Origin: Liolophura sinensis
Lineage: Eukaryota > Mollusca > Polyplacophora > Chitonida > Chitonidae
Assembly: GCF_032854445.1 (NCBI RefSeq)
Contig: NC_088301.1
Location: 54,607,187-54,671,186, forward strand
Reading direction: 5' to 3'
DNA: 64,000 bases
This document shows, piece after piece, positions 36,901 through 49,100 of this stretch (positions are counted from its first letter, which is position 1; the number at the start of each line of letters is the position of its first letter). The notes beneath the pieces are model-generated. The model had not been told where the DNA came from and did not search any database. It was given only the letters and a program-made list of their open reading frames with translations. Both the position numbers and the translations under genes were made by a program.

Positions 36901-39900
36901 TCGTCTCTGACTTCCTGCTGAAATGTTCAATGCCATTCCGATACTTAATGTTACGAAAAGATTGTATTATGACTATAAATGTATAGCATATACAAGTTAA
37001 CAGAGGAAACTTTCTGGCAGAATGTACTTAAGTATAGATATATCACATTCAATACATATCAGCAGACAAAGGATGATGACTTTCCAGGTTATTCGCCGTA
37101 CAATGTCGTACGATATGGCGCCAACCGGAAGCACTATCATTGACAGTTAAGGAAATCACCCTGGGCAGGTTTGGGTGTTACACTCTCTGTGCCCCTCTGC
37201 TTCTCCTTGACAGTATTTTCCGCCATGACTTGGTGATGGGTAGTTACAGTGCCGCACACGAGACTGCTTTCCGCCGTCCACAGGAGGCAGAGCAAGACTG
37301 CCATGGATACCACGGGCCCCAGTTCCCGTCAACTTAAAATGACAATTTCAAGAATACATGTAGTGTGGTCAGGAGGAATCATTTCTTAATACCTTCGCTC
37401 GTTGTATTAGTATTGTAGCAGAATTGTGCAAGAAGAGGATTTGATATGTTCTAGACACAAGTAGTATAACTCATTGACCGTATTGCAGAATGGTCAATGC
37501 AGGGATTTTCATGAATACAATGTTCTCCAGAATTGTAGATTAACAACATACCTGGGCAATAGTGCTTTTCTATGCATGGCTGAACCTGCATGTTTCTCGG
37601 ATCTGTCGCCACACAAGTGTTACAAAGTCGAACACGTGACCTCCAGCCAGCGCCACACGTCACACTGCACGCACCCCAAGACGACCAGCCTTCTGAGGCG
37701 GAATCTGAAAAAACGGACAGTTTTCTTATCATTATGCAGCTGAAATGATTTTCCAAAACAGATTCTCTTCCTGATGCAGTTTATGCGATAACATAAAAGC
37801 ACACAGTTTACTAACCTTTTTTTCGTTTTTTCTTTCTCTGTCTTGTTCTGTTTAGGTTTGTTTTTGCCTGGTGTCTTTCCACCCAAGGCTTCACACGGAG
37901 TACATAGATATAGGTTTCGCTCCACGTTTTTCCTACAATATTAATGACAATATTTCTTTCTTCTTATAAACGTAAGAAATCATGAATTAATTATACCATG
38001 TTTCTGTCAAATTGAGTTTATCATGTTAAAGGTAAAAATGACCAGAGACCTTAAAGAGTTTTGCATAGTTTTCATCACACTGTTTATTATGTGTGACCAT
38101 ATAAATAATAACATTTATACATTTTATACATTATACACATTTTGATATTATAGACTTACAGCTTAGAGGGGGGTCTCCGTGCTCAGTTGGTTAGCGCGCT
38201 AGCGCATCGCAATCACCCAAAATTCTCTCACCAATGCAGTCGCTGTGACTTCAAGTCCAGCTCATGCTGGCTTCCTCTCCGGCCGTACGTGGGGAAGTGT
38301 GCCAGCAACCTGCGGATGGTCGTGGGTTTCTCCCGGGCTCTGCCCGGTTTCCACCCACCATAATGTTGGCCGCCGTCGTATAAGTGAAATATTCTTGAGT
38401 TTATCAAATAAAATAGATAAATAAAAACAGCTTAGAGAGTAAAGCCTGTACGGCGACGACAGTGTAATAATTGGCAAATGATAAAACGTAACCGGTGAAA
38501 TACGGCCTCTTGTGAATTAACCTCAGTCAGGCTTTAAGTTATTCTAGACCAGTGACGTAATATAAATTGCTATACAAATCATTGCATTTTCTTTTACCCA
38601 GTCCAGTTCATTTTGCTAAGGGTTGTGTTAGCTGCTATTATTTACGGTTTACATGAATAGCTTGAATCAAACCTTAATTGAATTGAATCTACCAATTTCT
38701 GGAAAACACACAGTCGTCGCTGCTCTAGTTCTATATGTAGTCTTATGTATTATGGGATAAAATTAACACGTAGTGGTCTCAACCAGTAAGCAGTGAACCA
38801 AACCTTAGCGGAAATGAAAATTGAGAAGTAAATCGTGGGAAGGCTAATACTTTCTTATACAACTTTTTAAACATTGATATAGCCAAATCATTAACACAGG
38901 TATCATCTTTTATTAATACAAAGACTGTCTGCTACGTACCTTCTTCACAGCAAAACCAACACCTTTTCTGGACGAACAACAGGCTGAAGCCGTCGCGTAC
39001 TTGTTTTTACGTATAGGGCCCTTACATTTGTTTTTGCGTTGCACATACTTCTTAAAACAAACTTGCCCCTCTGGAAAATAAAGCATATAAGAAAGATGGG
39101 ATATCAATAAATTTTAAAAGCAGTTATCGTGTGGGTCATAAGGGATAATGCTGGTGTATTTCGTCTTAAAGGTAAAGGCATCCATATTTATTTTCAGTTG
39201 CCACGTCTAAACACTCGATTGGAAAAAACAAGAGCGCATCAACACCAACATGCTGTTAAGAAGTGGATAGGAAATCCATTCCGGGCTTCTTAGTTATAAA
39301 TCAAACTGCATGGTTGTATTTCTTTCAAGCAACTCATTGTCGCGTTCAGAGGAAAGTCTGGCATCGAAAACAGAGTACATCCAGTCAGTACATAGTTCTT
39401 CACAGCATGTATTCAGTACGATTCTGATGAGTGATATTCATATTTTCCCAAGCTATTAAAGGATTTTTATCAACAAGTGTTTTAAATCTCGATTCTATTT
39501 CTTTACTAGGCGTTATATTGATGACCGTTTAGCAATAAATAATTATCATGTAGTCAAAGCGGTGAACATATCTCTTCTTGTAGCATTTATTATAGATCAT
39601 GTGAAATATGTGATGATTTCCGTTATAAGTTATTCATTTAAGTGACGCCAGTGTGCACGCATACACCATCAAACATAAAAAAACTACAGCACACAGAATA
39701 AAACCACAGCAGCGATAGCTGATAGTTAGCAAATGATGTCTTTCCTGGAATATCGACTGTATTCCCTGTAGCATTGAAACTGATGACTGCTTCTCTCTTA
39801 CGTGTTGCCGGCTTTATATTCTATTTATGTATTGTTACTTAAATATTCAGTGATGGTTGAAGATGCTATGGACATGGGCCTCGTCATTATCTACATGGAA

Positions 39901-41967
39901 TGTCTGTGTTATGTGACGATTTAAATCAGCGTCACAACTTATTGCCGCAAAAACTAGTGTGTCAAGGTTATTCCGTCAAATAGATTTAAGTTTCTCAAAT
40001 TTTACGGTATGTAAATATGGACAGACTCCCTGTCACTCTACTTCATAAGGTTGTCTAATTCCGCTTAACTCGGGGCTAGGGACAGTTTATTCGTCGTGTT
40101 GAATTAGGTCGATATTGATTTAATTCATTCGCGTAAAACATACCTTGCGTGTCTCCATTATCATTGAAAACTGTTGAAATCGACATTACGTCACTGTGGT
40201 TTTAGTTAATGTTGTCTGAGATTCCTGCGGACTTATATCACACGTCAATATTTAACAACGAATTCAAGGCGTTCTGAAAACGACACCGTGTGGTCTTATA
40301 GCGATTACATCACTTTTGTAGTTATGTTTGTGTTACACAATGGGAGTTTGGTGAAAACTGCCTTGTGACAGTTACTCCCGACGACAACTGTGTAAAACTG
40401 AACTCAGGACGCTTGACATTCATTTGGAAAACACTCGAACATATCTAAGTCTAACAAACTACGCCTCCTGAAAATTAGTGTTGTTTCCTACGCTTAGCTT
40501 GTGAGTTCCAGCTCTTGACACCTCTACGGTATCACATAGGTCATCAGCTAAGGATACTGGATCTAAACGAAGAGAAGCGCATGCGGTTATGATCGGGGTT
40601 ATGGCTGGTCTTTGCTATTGACTTGATGTATTCTGTGGATGTTTGGCCTCTAACCATTTGCGGACGTTGTATCACGTGATACTTCTCCTTCGCTGTGCGG
40701 GAATATATTGCCTAATATGATCAAGCAAATCGGGACATTACTAGATATATGGTGTGCATGTGTAAATTTAATGAATATATTATCGATAAGTCCAGATTGA
40801 CTCGCCATGGACCCGCGAGTGCCCGGTTATCGCAGTTCCTACATACATTTGTCTACAAGGTAAAGCTGAGAAGGAGATCTGTTCCCCTGTCAATTTTCAG
40901 ACTTTTTATTCTAATCAAACCCGGAAAAGTCTCCTATCACTGATACGCCACTTTGTACTGTAGCACATGAATATTTATCGGCGATAAAAATACATGGAGA
41001 AATGAGCCATCAACAGCGAGAGAGAATATTGATCAGATCCAGCCAGTACACGCCAGCAGTTGATGCCACTGAGTCGAATGAATTATGTGTACATGTACTT
41101 ACACGTATGCCAAAGGCCTATTTGTGCTATTCTGTTTATTCTTCTCTGACTTTCCATGACACCGAAGCTGTTGGTACATTTCAATTAATTCTTACATTAA
41201 ATTCTTACGCATTCTATGGATGTCAACATGGTTTAACCGAAAATGACAGAAACCTTTTGTTTGAGGAGTGTAAAGAAAAAAAAATCGCATCAAAGCCTAA
41301 TGCCTACAGGTCTATCAATCGTCGTCACTATGACTACTAAAATACTTAATTTGTCCTCAAAGAAATCTCGTGAAAGCTTTCAAGGAAGTTATTATTGATA
41401 GACAGGAGCGATCGAAAGATTATAGTGTATTTTATCCTGTGTTGTGATATATTATGTATGGGTTTGTTGTGATTTTTATCAATATATTCAATATATTAAA
41501 TTCATTTTAGTATGAATAAACTAAACAAAGTTTTAAAAATTGCAATGTGCATGTATTTCTGTATACCTGAATTTCTGAATTTCAAATAAAAATGCCTGGC
41601 TATAGAATTTGTCTACAGACAATAATTTACCAAAATAATCTTGTATATAAGAAAAAATGTATAAGAAAATCATCACCTGCGACATGGATGGTTTGATGTT
41701 TTCTTTCAAAGGTTAACTTGTCCTTGATATGATGGTTTTACAAAAGTTAAATAATTTAGACAAAATGGTTAGAATATACCTGTCTAAGTAAACTTTAATA
41801 AATCATGTGTACAGCGTTTCTCACTTTGTAATGGTTAAACTTATAGAACTGTCAAACGTTTCAGGTCAGAGTTTATGTATAAAACTACAGAACGGCTTGG
41901 TCTACTTACCTGTCACTGAGAAAGTTCCAAGGGCAATGATTAGAAAGACTAGATAAAGTAAATCCAT
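33976..41967 (-). CDS. Properdin-like secreted protein (TB/TSR0 module plus six TSRs)
   Basis: Minus-strand exons, 5' to 3': 41910-41967 (signal MDLLYLVFLIIALGTFSVT), 38940-39070, 37816-37932, 37552-37704, 37160-37332, 36550-36719, 35914-36085, 35540-35723, 35124-35270, 34843-34916, 34395-34474 and 33976-34059. Exons 2-3 give CFKKYVQRKNKCKG...CC...LCTPC, the cysteine pattern of the N-terminal TB (TSR0) module of properdin, then a Lys-rich linker. Exons 4-8 are TSR1-5, each with WxxW and CSVTCG-type motifs. Exons 9-10 are TSR6, ending VRECADVPMCD. An acidic tail EDDVQDPDTDSD may follow. About 510 residues; vertebrate properdin has the same module order and about 470. Properdin binds and stabilises the alternative-pathway C3 convertase. 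Single-base frame breaks occur in exons 3, 5, 6, 7 and 8 and at exon 11; cysteines and splice sites are otherwise intact. Confidence 0.75.
34843..35270 (-). CDS. Exons 9-10 of the properdin-like gene: TSR6 split by a short intron
   Basis: Exon 9 (35124-35270) reads VNGEWCRWSKWSPCIATC, then RRERTCSCPFPKNGGKTC. Exon 10 (34843-34916) continues EATGFEVRECADVPMCDYNW. Phases join exactly and no indel is present. The closing VREC-x3-PMCD resembles the end of the last TSR of vertebrate properdin. Confidence 0.8.
35540..35723 (-). CDS. Exon 8 of the properdin-like gene: TSR5, frame broken
   Basis: Entry frame gives VDGGWSSWTSYAPCDAVRCS. After one extra base near 35660 it reads GKPGHRIRTRSCTNPRPRFG and then NDEGCPG. 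The CDAVRC start replaces the usual CSVTC, as in the TSR5-like exon of the neighbouring gene. Length 184 nt (183+1). Confidence 0.75.
35914..36085 (-). CDS. Exon 7 of the properdin-like gene: TSR4, two frame breaks
   Basis: Entry frame gives VHGGWSLWES. After one missing base SCSVTCGSGIRSRNRKCDSP continues, and after a second missing base PRHGGKDCTGPSKDDQKC and SSRPCPG. The length of 172 nt is two short of 174, which agrees. Confidence 0.75.
36550..36719 (-). CDS. Exon 6 of the properdin-like gene: TSR3, frame broken
   Basis: Entry frame gives VDGSWGQWSRFS. After one missing base near 36688 it continues TCSVTCGKGTMTRTRLCNNP, then GNGGKNCPG...CTNRLCPG. The length of 170 nt is one short of a phase-1/1 exon. 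Donor GTAAAT. Confidence 0.75.
37160..37332 (-). CDS. Exon 5 of the properdin-like gene: TSR2, frame broken
   Basis: It reads DGNWGPWYPWQSCSASCG in entry frame, then stops. One base later KQSRVRHCNYPSPSHGGKYC and HRECNTQTCP continue. The break is an extra base at about 37268 in TGTGGACGGCGG. A GGG at the donor may add a second. Confidence 0.75.
37552..37704 (-). CDS. Exon 4 of the properdin-like gene: TSR1
   Basis: Intact 153-nt phase-1/1 exon reading SEGWSSWGACSVTCGAGWRS, then RVRLCNTC...VQPCIEKHYCPG. It has WSSW (the consensus for C-mannosylation of the first Trp), CSVTCG and six Cys. Donor GTATGT. Confidence 0.85.
37816..37932 (-). CDS. Exon 3 of the properdin-like gene: end of the TB module and Lys-rich linker
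   Basis: In the frame that continues the module it reads NVERNLYLCTPCEALGGK, then KNKPKQNKTEKEKTKK. LCxPC matches the end of the properdin TB module. Entry and exit phases are each off by one base. A5 at the start and A7 at the end are homopolymers, and one A fewer in each restores both joins. The linker is unusually basic and might bind polyanions (inference). Confidence 0.65.
38168..38428 (+). mobile_element. Full-length tRNA-derived SINE
   Basis: Head TCCGTGCTCAGTTGGTTAGC, then CTGTGACTTCAAGTCCAGCT, GGCCGTACGTGGGGAAGTGT, GCAACCTGCGGATGGTCGTG, GCCGCCGTCGTATAAGTGAA and ATATTCTTGAG. It sits in an intron of the properdin-like gene. Confidence 0.9.
38437..38740. repeat. Copies of the dispersed repeat that seeded the 48-bp minisatellite
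   Basis: The minus strand of 38437-38500 reads GGTTACGTTTTATCATTTGC, then ATTACACTGTCGTCGC. On the plus strand at 38703-38735 there is CACACAGTCGTCGCTGCTCT. Between them, GACCAGTGACG...ATTGCATTTTCTTTTACC also occurs at 55303-55370. The element may be fold-back in form. Confidence 0.6.
38940..39070 (-). CDS. Exon 2 of the properdin-like gene: first part of the TB/TSR0 module
   Basis: Acceptor TTTTCCAG, donor GTACGT. With the G carried from the signal exon it reads EGQVCFKKYVQRKNKCKG, then SACCSSRKGVGFAVKK. The C-F-x2-Y-x5-KCKG...CC spacing is diagnostic for the N-terminal module of properdin and is not part of ordinary TSR proteins. The exon is intact. Confidence 0.75.
39071..41909 (-). other. 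First intron of the properdin-like gene
   Basis: A 2.8-kb intron, GTAAGT to TTTTCCAG. It is A+T rich; I see no further exon, repeat or promoter in it. Confidence 0.55.
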
Positions 41968-44900
41968 ATTCTAAAAGAGAGTAAGTTTCCTTATATCGGC
42001 ATATGTCTCCCAACTAATGGAACAGTGATGCTGTACTAGTCGATTATATTCCAGGAAATTCGGCCCCACTGTTAACTTCCTGTGCTATGAAGTGTAAAGC
42101 CGTAGGATGGCGCGGAGGAGATCAAGTGGTACCACTTCCTACAGTTCCGGTCTCACAACCGTAGGCTGGTTGAGCCACCAGACGCTTTCACCTAAATAAT
42201 AATGAGGTGGCTGTTAAGCTAGGCCTGTCAGTATCATCCCTCCCTTCTCCCTAGTTTGGTTAAATCCTCTGACACTGCGTCACTTTCGTGATAATACGTC
42301 TGACCCTTACTGAATCTACTTATAGACACTGATATACATGCTGCTACTACTTGTAGCACAGAAAGTTACACATGACTTCACACCTAGAGGTCCGCGTTAA
42401 ACTGTTACGGTGTTGTTAATCATTCATCACACCTTTCATCTTTGCAGTTTAGCTCGTTAAATACTTCTCTGGAATAATGTCATTTATGTCATCGCTAAAA
42501 ACCACTGAGACTAAGAACACTACTTACATCACAGCGTAAATGTGCTAATAAAATTTGTTACATATTTCATTGCTCCTACGTATTAATAATTACTGTGGAA
42601 ATCAGACAAAAATTATGATTGTGGCATTTTAAATTCATGAGCTTGTTTATAACTTTTAGTATAGCAGGTTGACAAATTCTTGGGTATGGTGTTTAAAAGC
42701 AATGAAATAAGAAAAGAAATAGTGTGGTCGATGTATGTGTTTGCACATGATAAAACTAATGACACCAACACTAAATTATGTTACATGTATATGTCAGGGA
42801 AAAGTATGTGGAGACACCTTGGCCTGTGAAAGAGAGTTCGGTTTATTATCACCTTTGACAACTTAATTTAAGACGCGAATTTTCGCATACATTATATTTT
42901 AAACATGTATGAATAGGCAATCAGATCGTACCGTAATCAAGACATATTTTCTTGTGGGAGTGACAAATATTAGCAAAGTAGGGTTTAGTTTGATGCAGCT
43001 ACATCGTTGGTAACCAGTACAAAAAGTTGTGAAAGTGGCGCACGAGTTTTCTTTAGGCCTTGTATGATAAATAGGATACTAAAATATAATCAAGTAATTT
43101 ACCCTATGTCATAAACATTGCACATAGTACGAGGTTGTCTGTAAACCTAACACCAAATTAACTATTCATGTCTCTCTTGACACATGGTATTGTCAAATCA
43201 AGCTTGTGAATTGAATTTAGAACAATGACATCACTATTTGCCAGATGTTCCAATTAGCTTGTTTGTTCTAGTATATGAACATACCAATTGTGTTAAGGAT
43301 TAATCTATAAGTCAACTTGGTGCCACATACGCAAGATACAACAGCAGTGAACTGATATCCTTGTCCGGGCACCAGTCCTTATGTAGTTATGACAAGCCGT
43401 TTAGGTCATATCGTGTACTAGACGGGTAGTTTATCGATACCATCTCGATCCGAGACTCACTAACGCACCAGGTGTGTGCTACTGTCTGTGCTAATGAGTA
43501 TTGATCTACATAACGAATGGACAGTATATGGATAAAATCAACATCTGTCCCTTACGGCTTATCCCTGGATAATCCGTCAGTGATACTATCAAACCGTGTG
43601 TCAAATAGAACATGCAGGGACACAACTTACCAATTCTTATACTAATGACCATTATAAGTGGAAAATATCTACCGATACTTACGTATGTGTCTTTCCACAG
43701 GCTACTATTTGTGGATTGTTTGGTGGTCTTAATTTATTAAAAGGCTTTTTCTGAGACTCGTATTAGCAAGATGGAGAATAGCATTCCTCTTTTAACTTGC
43801 CCTTTCCCATACAACTACATATATTTATTTTATTCATCTTTATTCATCTTACTTATGAACATGGATATATACCAATTTTTTGTCTATGATTTTATATATA
43901 TAACATGCTTAAAGGTCTCTCACGCATGAAAAATATGTGATATGTGCAGCTGACAGTTATATTTCATAAAATATATAGCAAACAAACATGTCTCTTACTA
44001 TATCAAAAGTTTACGGGTTAAACTTTTTGATTCTCGAAATACCTAGCTCTTTCGTGTTTGGCACGTCGTATCGATAAATGATTGTCATATATCGCCTCCT
44101 GCATTATCTGTATAGATGATAACCGAGAAATTCCAAAATCTGTAATCTATTCATCGCAGGGAATTATTTAAAAAAATAAAATCCGAATATAGTTTCCGAG
44201 TTTTTTCCGTACGCTATAGTCCATAGGATGACTGTGCACTGTAGGTGTAGCATTTTCGCCACAAAAGGGTTCATTCGCCAACCGCGTCATGTTCTTCGTC
44301 ATGCCCTCCAAGTGAGCCAGCACTGTATCAGCATTTAGATTGGCTTGTTGAAAGGATACATCGTCATGATCCACAATGCCTCAGAAATATGAGTTAAGCC
44401 ATACCGTTGTGTCTTTGCTCCATTGTAGTATTCGTGGTCCAAGTAAATGCCTATGTCAACTTACCGCCTTCAAACCTACGCCAGCCGACGGATGACTCAA
44501 GCAGCAGAAGACAAATAAAGATGCAGTGATTTTAATAGCAACTTACCAGACATCACTCGTCAAGAATGACTGATAATGAAAACAATAATAACAAAATCAT
44601 ACAAAAATAATACGAAGTGCGTTTTTGTTGTTTATTTTAAAAAAAAAGACAACTGTTTTGATCAATACACGGAAAATGAAAGTTGCTTAATTAGTCCTTA
44701 CATAGCAACAAATTTCAATTTTCCTTATTTCAGTTAAAGACACTGCACAAAAATGGGAAAACATGCAAAAGCTGTACACGAGGCTGTAACCAGACATCTG
44801 GTCCGTTAGCCAATGAAATTGAAAATATCCAGGTATCCTTTCCGTTATATGAATCTTTGGTTGTATACATAACTGACAAGGCGTTCTCTTTTCACTGACA

Positions 44901-46141
44901 TGGAGCAACAATACGGATATCTGTTACATGATATGCAATATAAGTTTCAAAGAATAAAAAGCTCTATGCCCAACTAATTAACAAGTTTTTTTTTTTAAGC
45001 CAAACATGATTGGACGGGTATACATTTGTATTTATGCTGTTTAGTCGAATCAGTCGAATCTTTAAAATTCTTATGAGAGTTTTATTTTATACAAAACATG
45101 GTAACACCAATGAATTACCGAATCCATCTGGTCAACAAAAAAACAACAACAATGAATAAAATGAGTAGTGTAACAAGCGTCACATTCGAATACTTTCATT
45201 AGCTAGTTGCTGATGCAATTTTTTTTTTTTAATGATCACATTTTCTGTAGACCTAATATTTATGCAACTTAAGCAAAATGATAACACAGATCCTTCATCG
45301 TCAACAATTGGACCGAAGTTTTAACATTTCTCACAGACGGAAAACAGTCAACTCTTGGTGAAATTGAAATTGAAATTACTTACTGGATGTCATTGGCACA
45401 CGGGGTTTCCCATAGAATAGGAAAGGGTCATCCAATATATGAGCGCGCTTACATTATTTAAATCACTGTACAGAAATTAAGGCTTTCAGTTTGAGGGCAT
45501 GTACATATAAATACAAAAGTAAACTGAAGTTGCGGGGGAAGAAAACAAAAAGTAAGAGTTTGTATTATAGGACTTCAAAACGACGATATACAAGAGTTAT
45601 AAAATAAAAGGAAACCTGACATGAAATATGGTGCGAAGGAACACAACCATTACCGGCCAGATTGTTATTCACAATATGTACAATTTTAGACATTGAAAAG
45701 TCCGACTGGGGTTAGAGCGCATTTCTGTTCAAGCGTCATTGTCTTCAGCTATGCTTCCATTTGGTGAACATTATCAATGTTACATAACCTTTTGCTTTGA
45801 ATATACCTTTGTTCGTTGACATTCTGCAAACGCAAAGTCTGTATATTGTCTAGATTTTAAATCAAGTTTATTGTTTTAGAACCACATAATGTCCTATTGC
45901 GTTGGTCTCTGACTAATATAGAGCACTTGTACAGAGTTTCTCGTCTTCCCTAGTCCTCACAAGTGACTTCACTCACGGGATACACGTGATCACACACGCT
46001 TAACTGACCCTATGCACTAAAGTTTCACCAAGTGGAACACGTTCACCGTTTCGTCGACTGCTCTCCTTTTCTAATAGCCCTATGAACATTCTCCATTTTT
46101 GTTCATCATCCAGTAGAACAGAGTAGCAGCCTTTTGATCAC
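41968..46141. other. Upstream of the properdin-like gene; no gene seen
   Basis: Immediately upstream of its ATG the minus strand reads CTCTCTTTTAG just before AATATGG, a good 3' splice site, so a 5' UTR exon may lie further right. GATATAAGG slightly farther upstream is TATA-like. The rest is A+T rich. A 68-codon minus frame at 44168-44374 has no supporting features. Confidence 0.4.
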
Positions 46142-49100
46142 TTATTGCAATTCTTTCTCACACACGAAGTAACCAGTGTCCAAAAGCCCTATGTCCCTCA
46201 AGGTTAAATCACATTCAACTGAGTTGACCATAGCAGCTGTATCATATGGGCCGAAGAATGAGCCTCTGTTATCTGGTTCACCTTTCGCCTTACACCACAC
46301 TTGGGCGTTCTCACTTAAGAAATCTCCGCTTTCCCAAAGCCAGTCTCCCTCTCTGACTCTATCCGATGCCCCCACGTGGAAAAGCATATCGGGAATATTA
46401 AGGGCTAGAAATGCAAGAAAAAACATAAATTGAAATACATCTCAGCCTTTTTCCTTTTTCTACTGAAAAATAGAGTATAGATCTTATGTCAGAGCTCAAA
46501 TATTAGATCTACTAAATCAACGACACCTTACACGGCCAATCTTTTGCATCACGTTGCAAGACCGTCTGTCACTTGTCGATCAACATTGAAATGTTGGAGC
46601 AAGGAAACAGGGCCGGAGAGGAAGCCAGCATGAGCTGGACTGGGTTCTATTAAAATTGTTAGGAATATCATTACTCTCGGGAAAACTGTGTCACGTTTTT
46701 TTAACAAACATGGTCAGTAAGTAATCCGTCGATTTCAGCATGTTTTAGGATAGAAGTTGTGCCCCGTAACTACTGGCCAATTCGGTCACGTGGCTTAGTG
46801 TCCATATTTGGATTTTAATGAAAACCCTTTATAATGACACTTCTCATAGGCACATGAATCTGCTGACAGGAAAATAGTGCAGATGTTTCCTACATGAAAT
46901 TTCCAAAAATGTTTGTAAACATCATGAAGTGACACATAGACATACTCAAACTAAAGGATATGTTTGACTTACACAGCTATTTTAACTGGATTGAAACGGC
47001 ACTACAAATGCGTTCGAATATGCTCGGAGGACATATAAGTGAGCAAGACAGGAGAGAACAGCAAAACATAATTTCATAAAAAAAAAATTACACACGCTAT
47101 GGATTATTAAATAAACGGACATAAATTGAATTGTCATATTAACAGACTGGAAGTGACATCATCAAAACCGGGTTCTTCCCCGGGGAGAAACAGCATTAGA
47201 TTCCCCGAACCACGGAGTGACTGCTTAGGCAGCTCACAAATGACGTTAACGAATTGGAAGCAATGGTTTACCCTTTACAAATGAGACATAAGAGGAACAG
47301 GATTCAGTATACCAATGCATAGATGCATGATCGATTTTTGTTACCATATTGCCATGGGTAAGAAACGTTACTTCTCGATAATGGTTAATTCCATTGAGCT
47401 GTTATTTAACAGACACAACGTTCGGACAAATTAAGTTTGCCAAAAACACGTTTATATCTTGAAAAGTATGGAAGCCACATGTCCAAAAATGTTTGATTTT
47501 CAATATTTTGCGTATAGTATCTGACGGAGTTTTTCATGCTGATCACAATTCCGGTCCTATTTCTTTTCTCTGCCTTACGGTTTTGTCATAATGTGCGATC
47601 AACGTGCAGAAAAGTCCAATTTTCCGGTGTTTGTAGGTTTCGTTACGGCAAACTCTATTAGTTGGAAACTTGCTACTTTCAAAATGGCATGATCATTTGT
47701 TTATGTCTAAGGTAGTTAAACTGAATCAATAAATATAGGATTTGTAGGGTTTCAAAAACTTTTAAATATAATTTAAAGCGTGCAACATAAAGACCGATTT
47801 ATTACGTGTAAAATATCGCCATGCAACATTGATGGATAGGAAGAATGTACACTTTCTAATTAAGTTGCTTATCTCCCCATGCACAAAAGACACCATTCAA
47901 TTAATCGGAAGTGAAGTTACGTAAGATAGAAATACCAGCTTGAACCGCTGCTTTAGCTATATTTATAGTTTGGTATTGTACAAGTATGTACTTACACGGG
48001 TGGTTTCTAATTATATTGGCGACAAACTGAAACTTTGGCATGGTTTCGAGTGAGGCGAGTTCTGCTCCGTAAAGCCAACAAGTCATCTTTGCAACGTCCC
48101 AGGTCAACTGTAGTCCGTAATGGATGGTAATATGGCTGTTTGGCTTAAAGCTGAACACTAGATTATCCGGGTCTTCTGAAACACAACACCAGAAAATAAT
48201 ATTTTCTTTTCGCCGCCACGATAAAAGATCAATTTTCTTATTGCATAATAAAAAGGGTTCAATTAGCCTTAGTTCCAACGTGAGAGATCCAAAAACCCCT
48301 AATAAAACCAACATTCTCAGTGGATCTCACTTGTGTGTTTTAACACTGAGTTGATGTTGTTGTTTTCCTCCTTAGATGTTTTTTGAATATTCAAGGACAG
48401 ATAGTTGCATGTGCGGTTCTATATGTGGATAATAATGCTCATTTATTTATTCGTTACGTTGTACAGTACAAGTAATATAATCGTCACCAACTGTAAATAG
48501 GTCTAATTCACTTCAGTATCTATGCATTACTTTTGTACATGTATAAATAGAAAGTCAATTTTTTTAGCGAATCTTATCTTTCTTAAAAATTTAACACGCT
48601 TGTCCGTTCAGGTGTTACTAGTATTTGTGTGGACAGAAAATGTTAGTCTTGCACAGACATAGCGAAACTTTTACGTAGAGGAAGTACTGCCCAATGTAAG
48701 GAGGCCCAATTTATTGTGAGAAGGGCCAGTGGATGTAGGTAATTCATAATTTAATATCTGTAAATAATTTCTTTAAACAATCCCATGGCGCATAAATGTG
48801 AAGGCTATGTAGAAAATCCTGACTATATTGTCATGTCCTAAAAACTCGAAAAAAATTTGAAAATACACTCGGGTTTACACCTAATCAAATGACTTCAAAG
48901 AGATACATTATCGTGTTGGCAAAGCTTAAAATTGCTTGATTTGCTTTGGAGACCATGGGATAATAAATATCGATGAAGGAATTATCAATATCAGAATCAA
49001 TAAATTACTCATCGCCATAGATAAATGAGACAGTATTGGACTTTGAGCCTGTTGCTCGAGATCATATCGTATATTTGTCCAGAAGTTTACGCTACACTTA

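Noticed and set aside
38168-38260. True tRNA gene
   Set aside because: Box A and box B-like motifs are present, but the body and tail show that it is the head of a SINE; the cloverleaf is not preserved.
33976-41967. ADAMTS, hemicentin or thrombospondin gene instead of properdin-like
   Set aside because: No protease, Ig, VWA or EGF modules are present, and the N-terminal CFxxY...KCKG...CC...LCxPC module followed by exactly six TSRs fits properdin better.
44168-44374. 68-codon minus-strand frame as a gene
   Set aside because: No signal, domain or partner exon; stops lie close upstream and the length is within chance.
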